Source of the DNA: Xenoacremonium recifei
Lineage: Eukaryota; Ascomycota; Sordariomycetes; Hypocreales; Nectriaceae
NCBI GenBank assembly: GCA_012184525.1
Contig: WOFQ01000093.1
Location: forward strand, 1 to 61,476
DNA length: 61,476 nucleotides
Direction of reading: 5' to 3'
The translations under genes and the position numbers were made by a program. The first letter of the stretch is position 1, and each line of letters starts with the position of its first letter. Below the pieces are notes generated by a model, which was not told the DNA's origin, ran no database searches, and worked only from the letters and a program-made list of their open reading frames with translations. This document shows positions 1 through 10,548 of the stretch, piece after piece.

Positions 1-6
1 GGAATC

Positions 7-318
7 ATGCATCAATTGACCCTTCTTCGATCTCGGGTCCAGACACTTGAAGCTGAGAATGCAACCCTAAGTCGGCGCCGGAGGGCCAAAAAGATGCGAC
101 TCAGGGAAGGAGGGAGTATGACTCTAGCTGAGGGACAAGACAAAGTAGCCCAGAAGGAGGCTGACATCCAGATAAAGGAGGAAATTGAGCAGAACACGGG
201 TCCTAGATTGCGGGTGCAGCCGAAGAAACGGTGTTGTGGTGTCTGCGGGAAGACTGGTCATAATGCAAGGACTTGTCAGATGGTTACTTTATCGTCTTCA
301 GAAGACGACGAGGAATAG
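7..318 (+). mobile_element. C-terminal tail of a pogo/Fot-type (Tc1-mariner) DDE transposase, cut by the window edge
   Basis: The open reading frame enters from the left edge and ends at a TAG at 316-318. It encodes about 100 residues: a basic, coiled-coil-like stretch (many Arg/Lys, then Glu/Lys-rich) and a terminal CCHC zinc knuckle, CGVCGKTGHNARTC, just before the stop. This combination is the usual C-terminal tail of fungal Fot1/Pot2/Tan-type transposases. The catalytic DDE core would lie left of the window and cannot be assessed. The first Met here is probably internal. Downstream, tandem 17-bp units at 384-417 probably belong to the element's terminal repeat. Whether the element is intact cannot be judged from this fragment. 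Confidence 0.72.
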
Positions 319-383
319 TTTTTGTGGTTTAAATGTATTTAAGTTGCGATTTAGGTATAATAGAGGAGGTGAGTCTCGAGAAG

Positions 384-417
384 TGGCCCACTCGCTATGC
401 TGGCCCACTCGCTATGC
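384..417. repeat. Two perfect tandem 17-bp units, probably the transposon's right terminal repeat
   Basis: The unit TGGCCCACTCGCTATGC occurs twice head to tail (384-400 and 401-417), 66 bp beyond the transposase stop. Terminal repeats of pogo-like elements often hold repeated transposase-binding units, so this is likely the inner part of the right terminal inverted repeat. The element probably ends within the next tens of bases at a TA dinucleotide, which I could not place because the left end is outside the window. Confidence 0.55.
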
Positions 418-479
418 ATCTACGTTAGTGCCGATTCCAGTCCATGACGTCCAGTCAATTAGCTACGAGACACCACCAC

Positions 480-2282
480 CTAGCCAATATGGGCCTGAAC
501 ACAGATCGAATCGTTTTCATCATCTCCAACTGAACCTTCACTCTCGGAGTCCCGCAAGTCAACACTGACCTTCATTTTCTCAGAGAAAAAGCACGACCGA
601 ACCTCCACGTCCGGGTGCACCATCAACCGTTTGCCAATAGTCACCTGTAGCTGTTCTGAAATATAGCAGTTATAAAACCTCTCAGACTCCCAGATGTTGG
701 CAAATTTATCCTGGAAATGGCGGTCCACGGCTTGTACATCACTAAAAGCCGAGTCAAAGTCCACACTTCTCCTTAGAAGTCGACGAGTTGTGATGTAACA
801 GTGCCACCGAGGGTCCCTGGACGATTCGATCGCAAGAAATAGATAATATGTTTGGTCGTATCTTTCGGTGTGACTTGTTCCAGTGTCAATTCGTCGCCAT
901 ACACTAACTTCCATCGTCAATGTATATCGTGCTACAGAGTTAGATGAGAGTGGAACGAAGGCTAGATCTCTCGCATCGTCAAACATGCGAGGAGGATATG
1001 TTGAGATTATAGAATGGTGGATCAGCAAAGCTTGATTGGTCGGCAGTCCTGACGCTGAATCATCTTGAGCTCCGATGAAACGGCTTGCTGTGGGCTCAAC
1101 AATCAGGAGCACACCGAACCTGGAGGGTATCCTATTTGGTCGAGATTTAAGGGTAGATGGTGTCGGTTTATTCAAAGCATATAGACTGCATCGGGCCATT
1201 TTGTATGGACACATCAAGGGGATGCTGAGTGGACTTGCTGGAAAGTGAACTCTTTCAAACACCACGGCTTGTTCACTGGGTCGCCGTAATGGTATGCACA
1301 CTCTTTTAGTAGCCGCATATTTTGAAAGTCCAGCATCGAGAACGACAAGGAGGCGGCTTCCTAGTGTGTAGATAGCAGGCAACGTCAGCAACAATCCTAG
1401 ATTCGTGGTCGAGTAGTGAGCGAGGCTTTGTGTATTCTCCCGCTGCACATAGTCTCCCGAATTTTGAAACACTTGGGGAGAAGGAGCCAGCATGCTGACC
1501 CAGCCCGGCGGGACATGGTCGTCCCACGTCCAGCAGAAGATAGTATGGTCGTAAACGTGTCGGACGATCTCATTCTGGAGTCGTGTAAAAGCTTTCATGC
1601 CTTCACCATAAAGTAGAGGCATATTGATATCGAATATGCCGAGCATACAGTAAGCAATATCTTCCAGGCGGGTCGTTGTTCGCTTTGAAAGCCATGACAT
1701 TTTCTTGGCTACGCTGGCGCTTCCAACATCCATATGTCCTGATAGGCAAGACAGCTCAATATCTGTTGTCTCGTGAATGACTTTGATCAGGGACCCAGAC
1801 TTGCTGCCAAATCTGGACCATGTATTCGCAAAGAAGTCGAGGCGTTTGGGAGCTAGAAGCTCCTGTAGTGTCCAGCCGCGGGTGAACCATCTGCTTTTGC
1901 GGAAATGTTTAAATGGATCGGGATCGTTCTCGCGTAAAGGCGGTACATCAGCCAGGAACGCATAGCATATTACCGCGTCGCGGTACCACGCATACATGGA
2001 GTTGATGGCTTCGCTCAATTCAGAGGAACTTGTCTTGTCGATGCAGTTTGTATCGACCCAGAGCCATTTGAGCTTATCCCTACAGGCCTGTCTGCAAGCT
2101 CCCTGAATCTTGATAAAACCCTCTTTCCGAGAGAGCGTCAAATCGCTGTCTGTTTGCCATGCCGTCCATTCTTGAAAGGTGATCTCCTCTTGTCCCCAAG
2201 TGTGCGATAGTATGGCGTATCGGGGAATATCGCTGCCGTAGAACTCGGTGATCACAAGTGTGTTAGTGTTAATGAGGCGCAT
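480..2282 (-). CDS. HET-domain protein (heterokaryon incompatibility), HET gene 1
   Basis: Intronless 600-residue protein with a complete N-terminal HET domain. Visible signatures are YAILSHTWG (about 22-30), WLWVDTNCID (about 73-82), an Ala/Tyr-rich stretch around SMYAWYRDA (about 95-104) and RGWTLQELLAP (135-145). After these comes the region typical of HET-E/HET-D-like proteins, ending in DIAYCMLGIFDINMPLLYGEG. HET domains trigger cell death when genetically different hyphae fuse. No NACHT/NB-ARC or WD40 repeats follow; the C-terminal 350 residues are of unknown function. The start is the first ATG, immediately before the conserved MRLIN-type opening of this family. The gene adjoins a transposon end, as HET genes often do. 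Confidence 0.9.
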   Translation of the reverse strand: MRLINTNTLVITEFYGSDIPRYAILSHTWGQEEITFQEWTAWQTDSDLTLSRKEGFIKIQGACRQACRDKLKWLWVDTNCIDKTSSSELSEAINSMYAWYRDAVICYAFLADVPPLRENDPDPFKHFRKSRWFTRGWTLQELLAPKRLDFFANTWSRFGSKSGSLIKVIHETTDIELSCLSGHMDVGSASVAKKMSWLSKRTTTRLEDIAYCMLGIFDINMPLLYGEGMKAFTRLQNEIVRHVYDHTIFCWTWDDHVPPGWVSMLAPSPQVFQNSGDYVQRENTQSLAHYSTTNLGLLLTLPAIYTLGSRLLVVLDAGLSKYAATKRVCIPLRRPSEQAVVFERVHFPASPLSIPLMCPYKMARCSLYALNKPTPSTLKSRPNRIPSRFGVLLIVEPTASRFIGAQDDSASGLPTNQALLIHHSIISTYPPRMFDDARDLAFVPLSSNSVARYTLTMEVSVWRRIDTGTSHTERYDQTYYLFLAIESSRDPRWHCYITTRRLLRRSVDFDSAFSDVQAVDRHFQDKFANIWESERFYNCYISEQLQVTIGKRLMVHPDVEVRSCFFSEKMKVSVDLRDSESEGSVGDDENDSICVQAHIG

Positions 2283-2718
2283 AGTTACGCATTCGTTGGC
2301 ATTAGAGTCGATTTAGGCGTGAACGGTCAAAACTAATATCGACCGCGTCGGGGCCTGGATGATGTTATCAATTATGGAGTTGTGGCAGTGTCGAGGCTAT
2401 GCAAATTTGGGCTGCCTACGGAATGCAATTAATTGGCTCATGTTGGTAGACGCAAGTGGCAGTGATAGGTTATCCAAGCGAAAACTTTGGACCACTTACC
2501 AGATTCTGAGAGATGCACGTCGACGTATAGATGAGACAATCATATGTATGTTCAATGGCAATCTTGGAAAAACATTTGTTGTGCGATTGACCACTGGACT
2601 TAATATTGTCATCCACGCACAGAGGCAACTCTCAGTGGTGCTTCACCAAATAAACACATCTAAATTCTTCGTCCTTCTCCCTCATGTATGTTCTAATTTA
2701 GGCGCTCATACCGTCTTT
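2283..2718. other. Intergenic, HET gene 1 promoter and permease 3' side
   Basis: A 142-codon open frame on the plus strand (2359-2787) has no recognisable motif and runs into the 3' end of the permease gene, so I do not call it. No repeat or other feature was seen. Confidence 0.5.
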
Positions 2719-4600
2719 CTAATTCTTTTCCTCTTTGCCAACAACGGCCTCAACCAGGTCGACAGAAGCTCTGGAAAAGGCACGTAGACTAACGTTGCGG
2801 TCAAACAGGATGTCCACCTCGGCCGTTGTACGGTCCTTCGTCTCCGGAACACAGAAATAAGCAAAAACGAAGGATATTAGACAGCCGCCTGCCCAAAAGA
2901 AGCCTGTCTTGGCCCCCCAGTTCCATGCCGTGGGGTTTAGCTGATACGGCGTCAGAACGCCAGCAATGATCGAAGTAATGGTGTAGAACCATCTAGAAAG
3001 CACCACTGTCTTGCTTCGTAAAAGCGTCGACGGGACCTCGGAGCAGATAGTGTTGGTCAGCGGGCCCATTGTTGCGTTGTAGAGGAAGGACGACACGATC
3101 AGGATAGCTGCAATAGCCCATGAATATGAAGGGTTAGAGGAGTGAGCTTGAGGAATGCCAAGACCGCCAATGAGCATCATGAGAATAAGCATCATGAAAA
3201 GACTCCAGACGTAAATTGACCGACGGCCAAAGAGCGACAAAAGCGGCCACTGAGTTCAAAGTTATTAATCGTGCCATCCGGTCTGTGTTTAGGAACTCAC
3301 TGAGACTAATCCACCGATCAGAGCTAGAGAATAGTTGATAACCGTCATGTTTGATGCTTGAGTCGTTGGAAACCCAGCTTGTTCCATGAAATAAGTCGAA
3401 TAGCTGCGCAGACTGTTGCCGCTGAGGGTCTGGATGCAGTAGACACCAACCCCAATCAGCGTCCTTCTTAGGTCAGTGCCCTTGAAACAAGCCATGTACG
3501 ATGTTTCAGCTTTGATGGCCATCTCGTAATTGGTAGTTACCACCATCAGAGAGATGTTCTTGTCGATGTCGAAATTGACGTGTTCCACAGATGTGAGTCT
3601 CTTCAGCACCTTCTTTGCTTCTTCCAGTCTCCCTTTTCGGACGAGCCACCAAGGCGATTCGGGCGCAAAGTAAAGAGTTGGGACAAGAATAACAGGCCAA
3701 ACCCACCTAAAATGTCTTCAGCCGTTGCACCTTGTTGGGGTAGAACTTAAAATCTGTTACTTACTGAATAGCGAATGGAATTCTATATCCCCACTGATCA
3801 TCACGTACGAGGAGACCTCGAAGAATGCCGGCCCCGATAAGATGACCAATTGCCTATATGCGTTGAGTCTCACTGTATTGCAGATCATAAGATTACCCAA
3901 GTCATACCCAGCAAGTGTTCACCCATGTTGTTAAATACGCTTGAAGACGAACAGGTGATATTTCCATGGCATAAACGACAGGAATAGTTTGGTAGAGGCC
4001 CATGAAAATTCCTGAGTTGTGACTGTTAGCTCAACTCACAGTTACCACCATCTCATTAAACTCACCAAACAGAACCTGGCCAACCTCAAGGACTGCAAGA
4101 CTCGGAGCAAAGAAGAGAATGAAGATGAGTGCGGCACTGACAGTCAGACCAAATGTCATCGTCTTGCGGAAGCCGAACCTCTCGCTGACGTGACCAGCCA
4201 GCAATAAACCAATCAACTGGCCACAAGCACTGCCATTACTGAGGCCAGCCTGCCATGGAGCCGAAATCTGATAATCGTCGCCTTCGCTATGTTGACCATA
4301 ACGCTCACGGAAAGCTGGGAGGCCATACATGTTACCCATGAGCATCGTGTCGTAGCCCTCCATGAAGATGGCGGTAGACATGAGAAGAGCCCAGAAGACA
4401 GACTTGCGATACAGCTTGAGGGCATCGAAGAACTTGAGGTCGTGCTCCTGAGTATTAGCGTCTTGCGCGTCGGCTAGCCATTCAAGTTGAGTGGCAGCGG
4501 GGCCATCAACATTTTGGGCCAAGTTCTTCGGATTTGACATTGCTGTTTCTTGTTTGTCTTTGCAGTGTGAATCTTTGTGGTCTGGTAAAGATGCAGGCAA
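2719..4600 (-). CDS. MFS sugar transporter, alpha-glucoside (maltose) permease type
   Basis: Five exons, complement(2719-3249, 3301-3706, 3765-3853, 3908-4011, 4066-4600), give 554 residues with 12 predicted membrane spans. All four introns have GT..AG ends and keep the protein continuous. Sugar-porter signatures are present: GYDTMLMGN in span 1, RFGFRKT in loop 2-3, PESPWWLVRKGR after span 6, FGRRSIY in loop 8-9 and PETKDRT after span 12. The residues between, notably the MEISPVRLQ-type segment and LFDRNVSLRAF, match the fungal MalP/Agt1 group, proton symporters for maltose and related alpha-glucosides at the plasma membrane. The start at 4600 is the first ATG; 4540 (MSNPKN) is an alternative. 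The true substrate cannot be told from sequence. There is no alpha-glucosidase or amylase regulator next to it. Confidence 0.86.
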
Positions 4601-5128
4601 GCTGACGATAAAGAGGTCGAGGTCATTGTATATATAGTAGGACGAATAACGCCCACCACGGACTATACAGGCGATGGCAACGTTGAGTTGAGCAAATCAA
4701 AACTAGTTAAGGGTGAACCAGCCAGCTGGTAAAATTGAACGACCAATCATACTCATTAAACTTTCCCCGTGGGCAAAGACAAAGTACTGTTTCCGAGCCT
4801 GAGTTTGCGCTAGTCTCTCGCCATCGTTCATTACAAACCCGTTAGAATAGTTATCTACAGCCGAGCCTTATCTTTAGGCGAGTGGGCGAGTATGGCGCAA
4901 GGAGAGCAAGTGGAATCGATGCTCACCCGTTTAAATTATGCGGATAACACATTCGCCCTAGCGAAATAATACATACATGGCATCGTATTATGCGACATCG
5001 CTACGAGTAGGCTTTGGTGCCTTCCTATTGGCAGTGGCGTAATACCAATCGGCGACTTGGGAACACGGATTTCTTATCTCCAACCGACGCCTTATCTCGT
5101 GCCGAATAGGTGAGCTGTTTCCAGATGT

Positions 5129-5147
5129 CCACGTGGGATTTATAAGA
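5129..5147. promoter_or_regulatory. Palindromic E-box CCACGTGG followed by a TATA-like box
   Basis: CCACGTGG at 5129-5136 is a perfect 8-bp palindrome containing the bHLH core CACGTG. TTTATAAG follows three bases later (about 5139-5146). Both lie about 105-120 bp upstream of the ATG at 5251, a normal core-promoter position for the 2H phosphoesterase-like gene. The rest of the 4601-5250 intergenic stretch shows a second AT-rich TATATATAG (about 4628-4637), close upstream of the divergent permease start, and nothing else. Confidence 0.45.
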
Positions 5148-5250
5148 GCAAAGGCCATCTCCAGAGCCGAACACGGTTCAGAAAGCAAGCAAGATTGACT
5201 GTCTTCTCTCCTCATTTTCGGCAGAATATCTGACACATCCAACCGCAAAA

Positions 5251-5979
5251 ATGGGTTCCATATCTACCATGGGACCAGACGGGGAGTTGTACCCTCCGGC
5301 TGTACACACCAAGTTCGCTCCAAATGGCACTCCCTTGCGCTATCCTGGAAACACGACTGTTTGTCATATACCACCTAATTCACCTCTTCTTCTCGGGCTG
5401 TGGGATGTATATAATACAATTGCTTCTCATCCTACTCTTTCGAGCAAATTCCGCTTGCTCCCACCTGAGTCGTGGCACATGACGGTTCTTGACGGCATCC
5501 GCGAAGAAGAATGCGAGCCTGGCATGTGGCCAGAAGGCATGGAGAAGTTGCCTCTAGACGAGTGCACGATGACCTTTTCGAAGACTGTGAAAAGTCTGGG
5601 TCATTCAATGGATGCAGAGGGATTAGCACCTCCGTACAAAATGCGCGCTACTGGGTTCCAAATAGGCCGGTACGGTATGGGCCTCGATATCGTGGGTGCG
5701 ACGGACGAAGAGGAGAAGCGTATGAGAAGACTTCGGGACAAGCTCGCCGATGCATTCGGGTTCCGCGCCCCTAATCACAAGAGTTATCGGTTTCATGTCA
5801 GCATAGCATATCTCATCCGATGGATAGAGGGCGAGAATAAGGTTGAGTTGGAAAGAGCAATTGCAGGCTGGCTGCCTAAGATACAGATGGACTTTGACCT
5901 TGGGGCTGTCGAGTTCTGTACGTTTGATGATATGTTTGCCTTTCCCAGGCTTTTTTACCTGGGCGAAAGCAGTGATTAG
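5251..5979 (+). CDS. 2H phosphoesterase-superfamily protein (DUF1868 / cyclic phosphodiesterase-like)
   Basis: Intronless, 242 residues. The two H-x-(T/S) motifs that define the 2H phosphoesterase fold are visible: HMT at 76-78 (in SWHMTVLDG) and HVS at 181-183 (in YRFHVSIAYL), about 105 residues apart. The family hydrolyses 2',3'-cyclic nucleotide or RNA termini; DUF1868 members in fungi and bacteria are mostly uncharacterised, so the substrate is unknown. There is no signal peptide or membrane span, which suggests a cytosolic protein. The ATG at 5251 follows a TATA box and CCAACCGCAAAA leader and opens the conserved region closely. It has no obvious functional link to the divergent permease. 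Confidence 0.8.
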   Translation: MGSISTMGPDGELYPPAVHTKFAPNGTPLRYPGNTTVCHIPPNSPLLLGLWDVYNTIASHPTLSSKFRLLPPESWHMTVLDGIREEECEPGMWPEGMEKLPLDECTMTFSKTVKSLGHSMDAEGLAPPYKMRATGFQIGRYGMGLDIVGATDEEEKRMRRLRDKLADAFGFRAPNHKSYRFHVSIAYLIRWIEGENKVELERAIAGWLPKIQMDFDLGAVEFCTFDDMFAFPRLFYLGESSD

Positions 5980-6424
5980 GAAGCGATACCTCAGCTCTAT
6001 ATACTTAAATATAACAGGTTAGATCACTACCGTGCATATGGATCACCGGTGGTCCGTGAGGCTCACCGTAATCCTTCATATGGGACTTGTTCCGCCATGT
6101 CAGACGTGGGTTGTGACAATACAGAGTACGGTGTACGGAGTAGCTAGTAGCTGATCCAAGACGAGCCGTTCTCGGACTTCGTGGCTGAACAACGGATAAA
6201 TGGCGCACATCGAGCCGCGGTACGGGCATAAAAGAGCCGGTTACGGAACATGCAGACGTTCACGATAAGAACGATGGGCGGCACTTCCACAAGTGGGTAC
6301 ATTCGGATACCCGCGGTGGGTTTTCCGTGGGTTTTAAAACTGTGGTTACTATCCGTATATTATACCATTGTAATTCTTAAGCCCAGTTGGTAGGGGCCAA
6401 GTTCGGACAACAGAGATATACAAC
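5980..6424. other. Intergenic, promoter of the reductase gene
   Basis: Holds the 3' end of the phosphoesterase gene and the reductase promoter. GTATATTATACC at about 6353-6364 is a plausible TATA region, about 65 bp before the ATG. Nothing else stands out. Confidence 0.35.
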
Positions 6425-7630
6425 ATGAGCAAAGTTCTTGTTACAGGAGGCAGCGGCTTCATTGCAGCCCATGTTTTGAACGTCTTATTAAGCCGTGGGT
6501 ACGTCCATCTGGATTCGTGAGGGTCGAAATTCCTTCAACCTTGAATCAATGTACTGATCTGCTGGATACTATCGTCAGACATACTGTGGTCACCACCGTA
6601 CGATCCAAGATTAAAGGAGATCAAATTCTTGCCGCTCATAGTGAAGTGCCCCAAGACAAGCTTTCCTATGTCATAGTAGATGATATTGCCATGGAAGGTG
6701 CTTTTGACAGCGTAAGTTGCTGTTCCAGATTCAGAGACTTTCTCTAATCTAATGACACTATCTGTAGGCTGTTTGGTCTGATCCGCCTTTCGATTATGTC
6801 ATTCACACAGCCTCGCCATTTCACCACAAGTTCGATGATCCTGTAAAGGACATCTTGGAACCCGCCATCAAAGGCACGACAAACATTCTCCATGCGATCA
6901 AAGCCAACGCCCCGAATGTCAAGCGGGTGGTGATAACCTCATCATTTGCAGCAGTCGCCAACAACGACTCGCCGCCCGCAGTTTATGACGGTTCATCTTG
7001 GAATCCAGTGACGTGGGAGGAAGCCGTGGCGGTGCGTTCGAAAACATACCGTGGTAGTAAGGTGAGAATTGTTCTGAATCTCGCCCTAAACCCCTTGAAT
7101 CTTGCTAAAATCAAGGACACATCTAGACGTTCGCGGAGAGGGCAGCGTGGGAGTTCGTCGATAAAGAGAAGCCCAACTTTGATATTGCCACTCTCAACCC
7201 TCCTCTCGTGTATGGTCCTATCGCCCACCATCTGAGTAGCCTTGATAGTGTCAACACCTCGAACCAGCGCGTACGAGACATGATTCAAGGAAAATGTATC
7301 AACCAACTCCCACCAACCGGCTCATTTATATTCACCGACGTCCGCGACTTGGCGTTGGCTCATGTCAAAGCTATGGAAGTACCCGAAGCTGGGGGCAAGC
7401 GGTTCTTGATCACTGCCGGACATTACTCAAACAAGAAAATTGTAGAGATGATACGGGAGACGCACCCTGAGCTGATACCCCGTCTGCCTGCAGACCCCAT
7501 TGACGATTTCCCAGAGAATGTCTACGGCTACGACAATTCAGCAGCCCGTGAGGTGCTGGGCATCAAGTTTCGCTCACTGAAGGAATGCATTGGAGATACT
7601 ACTACATCTCTTCTGAAACTGGGTGCCTAG
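6425..7630 (+). CDS. NAD(P)-dependent extended short-chain reductase (GRE2 / dihydroflavonol-reductase-like)
   Basis: Four exons (6425-6498, 6579-6711, 6768-7061, 7127-7630) encode 334 residues. The N-terminal Rossmann motif TGGSGFIAAH (about 7-16) directly follows the start. The active site is represented by VVITSSFAAV and the tetrad Tyr-x3-Lys as YRGSK (163-167), where the Lys is the last codon of exon 3. The downstream FAERAAWEFV and NPPLVYGP segments are hallmarks of the fungal ketoreductase/GRE2 group, which reduces aldehydes and ketones such as methylglyoxal and isovaleraldehyde in the cytosol. Dihydroflavonol itself is not an expected fungal substrate. The first intron interrupts the Rossmann fold, so the 5' exon (25 residues) is easy to miss in automatic annotation. 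No neighbour suggests a specific pathway. Confidence 0.88.
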
Positions 7631-8020
7631 TCAGCATGGACCTGATTTTAAATAGGAGCCTTCGTTTTGTGAGACTCGTTCTCTGAGCTATTGAAATATT
7701 GGTATGGAGTACTGCCGCGTTGTGGTCTACCGATCGTCTCACGAGGACTCTTCTAGAACAGCGCGGCAAGGCTCTTCTTGTCTATTAAAGGCTCTTGGAC
7801 TAGAAACTCTTCTCTCATGTATTTGTTGATATCATGTAGACCTGTTCATGATATCGCCACCAACCAAAGTGAAGCAGTCTAGAACCATTACTGTCGTACT
7901 ACTGTCTCAATGATCCGTCTTCATCTGTAATTTTGATGCTTTGGCAATGGCCTTTCGCCACCCAAACCTATTGATGAATAGTGTACATAGAAAATGGTAC
8001 CCCTTGACAAGAGGTGATGT
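7631..8020. other. Intergenic between convergent genes
   Basis: Joint 3' region of the reductase (plus) and DAO oxidase 1 (minus). I see no conserved reading frame, repeat or hairpin that I would call. Confidence 0.4.
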
Positions 8021-9645
8021 CTAGAGCTTCGCTTGAGCCAACAGATCCATGATAGCGTTGCTTGAGTTCTGTAGACGAGCCGGAGTGACTTTGAAGGGCC
8101 ACGGCACACCCGTCTCCTCAAAGGCACAATCACCAACAATCATCTTCGCAATGCCTTTTGATGTGAGTAGAATCGCCGGCATACCATGTCCATTAAACCC
8201 GGCACAGATAAATTGGCCATCCTTAGAAGGAATAGCACCCACATATGGCATGAGGTCATTTGTGTAGCCCAGAATTCCAGTCCAGATTTTGTCAACAGCG
8301 GCGCTACTGTCTTTCCAGCCGCGGTATGTTCTTTGCATGAGGCCGTCAAAGTACGATACGGCAGGCTTAATGATCTGGGAGTCGTCGTAATTATCATACC
8401 ACTCACTACCCTTGTGAAAGTAGGCGGGGCGACCTCCACCCACGATGATGCTCCCATCAGGTCTGGTTATTTGATAATCTGCGCCTTTGGCGTTATGGCG
8501 TACCTATAGGAGAGTCTGTAAGCCGATATCAAACCTAGTGACAGGCTGCCTGAGCTATCCTTGTGAAAACTTACACTGTAAGAGGATGGCAGAGACGGGG
8601 GTTGCTTTCCCTCGGGCGTAGTAATTCTACTGCATATGCCACGGATAGGAATGATCTTCTCCTGGAACTCTGGTAGAAGCCCTGCAGTATAGCCATTTGT
8701 GGCAAAGACGACCTTCCTTGCCCTGACAGCTCCCCTGGGAGTTAACACACGCCAGTAGCCATCCGCATCCTGAGTTTCCGAGACGGATATGACAGGGGTG
8801 TGAGTCTGCAAGTTAACTCCCCTTTTGACAGCTAACGACAGGAGGTGAGTTACGAGCTTATATGGCCATAAGCTGCCCACGGTAAAGGAGAAGGCACACT
8901 GGGCATCCATGACACCTGTTAGAGCCCTGGCGGCAGCGGCTGGGGCATACCACACGTCCTTGACTGTAGGGAATCCCTCTGCTACCAGTTCGTCAAACTC
9001 CTTCTTGGTCTTCTCAGCTAACTTGGGGTCAAGGATGACATCGTAGGCACGAGTAAGAACAAAGTCGCAGTCGATTTTCTCCTTCTCTACTAAGTCCTTG
9101 ACTGCGTGCACATGGCTCATCTCGAACACCGCCATGTCGGCAGCAGCCTGCTTGCCGTACATGCGGGCATATTGAGGCACACGGTAGTACAAATCTGGCT
9201 TGACATGGCCGCCTACAAAACGCGAATTAGATCAGGGCTTTGCGATAGACGACGCTGGAGGGTAAGTCTATGAATGGGGGACGAATAAGACGATTGAATA
9301 AAAGTCCCGCCTACCATTTCGACCTGTAGCTCCCGAGCATGCCTCGCGTGCCTCGAGAATAACTATTGAGGGCGGCGAGGGGTTGTTGTCAAGGATATGG
9401 TAGGCAGTAGCAGCACCAGAGAGACCGGATCCAATGATCAAGACATCGCATTGCTGCGGTAGTTCAGGTGTGCTTCGGTGGCTGTCAATTTCGTGAAGCT
9501 CTGTCCTCCAGAAGGGAAGAGTGGCGTTAGGCACGGGGAAAGGTCCGGGAGGGGTCCTGGGGGCTCGCCCGGACGTCGTGGGGGATTCCGACTGGATGAG
9601 TCGAGACATGTTTGACATAAAAAATACCTTGACGATTTGGTGCAA
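8021..9645 (-). CDS. FAD-dependent amine/amino-acid oxidase of the DAO family (DAO oxidase 1)
   Basis: Three exons, complement(8021-8503, 8575-9212, 9315-9645), give 483 residues; starting at 9618 (MSNMSRL) gives 474 and is equally possible. The dinucleotide-binding motif GSGLSG lies in CDVLIIGSGLSGAATAYH (near residue 70), followed by the FAD-contacting Glu in VILEARE and SGATGRNGGHVKPD. The C-terminal FAD motif is CAGFNGHGMPAILL. The order and spacing match fungal DAO-domain oxidoreductases related to bacterial gamma-glutamylputrescine oxidase (PuuB), which release ammonia or an amine plus H2O2. There is no signal peptide. A paralogue with the same architecture is at 34181-35733. It is divergent from an UNC93-like transporter across a GATA-rich promoter, which suggests nitrogen regulation. 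The substrate is unknown. Confidence 0.88.
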
Positions 9646-9830
9646 TTCTGGTATTGTGAGGTGTTTCTCACACTAATTGCTGTATAGCGCGTTATGCAGT
9701 TCCTTTTGTATCATGTACTGCACGAATGGGCGCTTCGTGGATGAACCGGGCCCTCTTCAACCAGAATGTGCAAGGCAAGATCTTGTGGACCGATTCGACT
9801 TGATGCAACGTGCGCGGTGCAAGTAAACGC

Positions 9831-10409
9831 TTATCATTGTAGATAAACCATTAGCCTAGGATCATGTGTTGCGGAGAAATACGGAGTACATACAGGCTTC
9901 GTCAAATTTCTCCAGCATGAGACAAAGTGGAGGAGATAACAGATAACAGTAAACACGTCGGAAATCCGATCCGATCCCCACATAGCTAGCATACACGTAA
10001 GGCTTTTGGAGGATGCGGGCGTAAGGATACGGAAGCACAGTGCCATACTCCTGGTCTTCCTAGATAACATCAAATACATATGTGCGCGGCAATGTACATG
10101 ATAGGTCATACCTGGTGTCTCAATTCACAGTGAAGGCTCAGCGCGGCAACACGGTGGAGGAGTCTGATGGCCAGGCCCGTGAGCGGTCTCGGTCTGTTGG
10201 CTCGAAACCAGTAGACGGTATCTATGGAGTACCGCTCACCTATTCTACTCCCCTGGCTTCTCTTCCCTTAGAGCCCTGTTATTGTTAATATTCCGTAGGT
10301 CTGTGTCCCTATTGGCTAGGCATGGGGCTTGGTGCGGAAGTGCGATCTTTTAAGAGATAGATAGCGGTATCTAGACGATTTCACTAAGGACTCTTTAGGG
10401 TAGAGATAA
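9831..10409. promoter_or_regulatory. Cluster of nine GATA-factor (AreA-type, HGATAR) sites in a divergent promoter
   Basis: On the two strands together I count sites at 9831 (TTATCA), 9841, 9934, 9941, 10062 and 10404 (AGATAA), 10099 (TGATAG), and 10355 and 10359 (overlapping AGATAG). Random expectation for HGATAR on both strands in the 903-bp gap is about 2.6, assuming equal base frequencies. AreA activates nitrogen-catabolic genes through such sites, with close pairs (9934/9941) being most effective. The cluster lies between DAO oxidase 1 and the UNC93-like gene. TATTATAA at 10469-10476 is the probable TATA box of the latter, 73 bp before its ATG. Confidence 0.5.
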
Positions 10410-10548
10410 GGGGCAAGGCTTCGCAACTGATACAGGCCTTGGCCTCGAGAGAAGATTAAGCCGGCTGGTATTATAAGAGCCTTTCCGGTCTCATCTCTCC
10501 GGGCAGCATCACAGCGACTGAAAAATCAATCACCTCAACCTCAGGGAA

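Noticed and set aside
2359..2787. 142-codon open frame between HET gene 1 and the permease
   Set aside because: Overlaps the end of the permease gene on the other strand and has no protein-like features.
4988..5248. 86-codon minus-strand frame ending near the phosphoesterase start
   Set aside because: It covers that gene's promoter and leader, including the TATA box, and has no motif.
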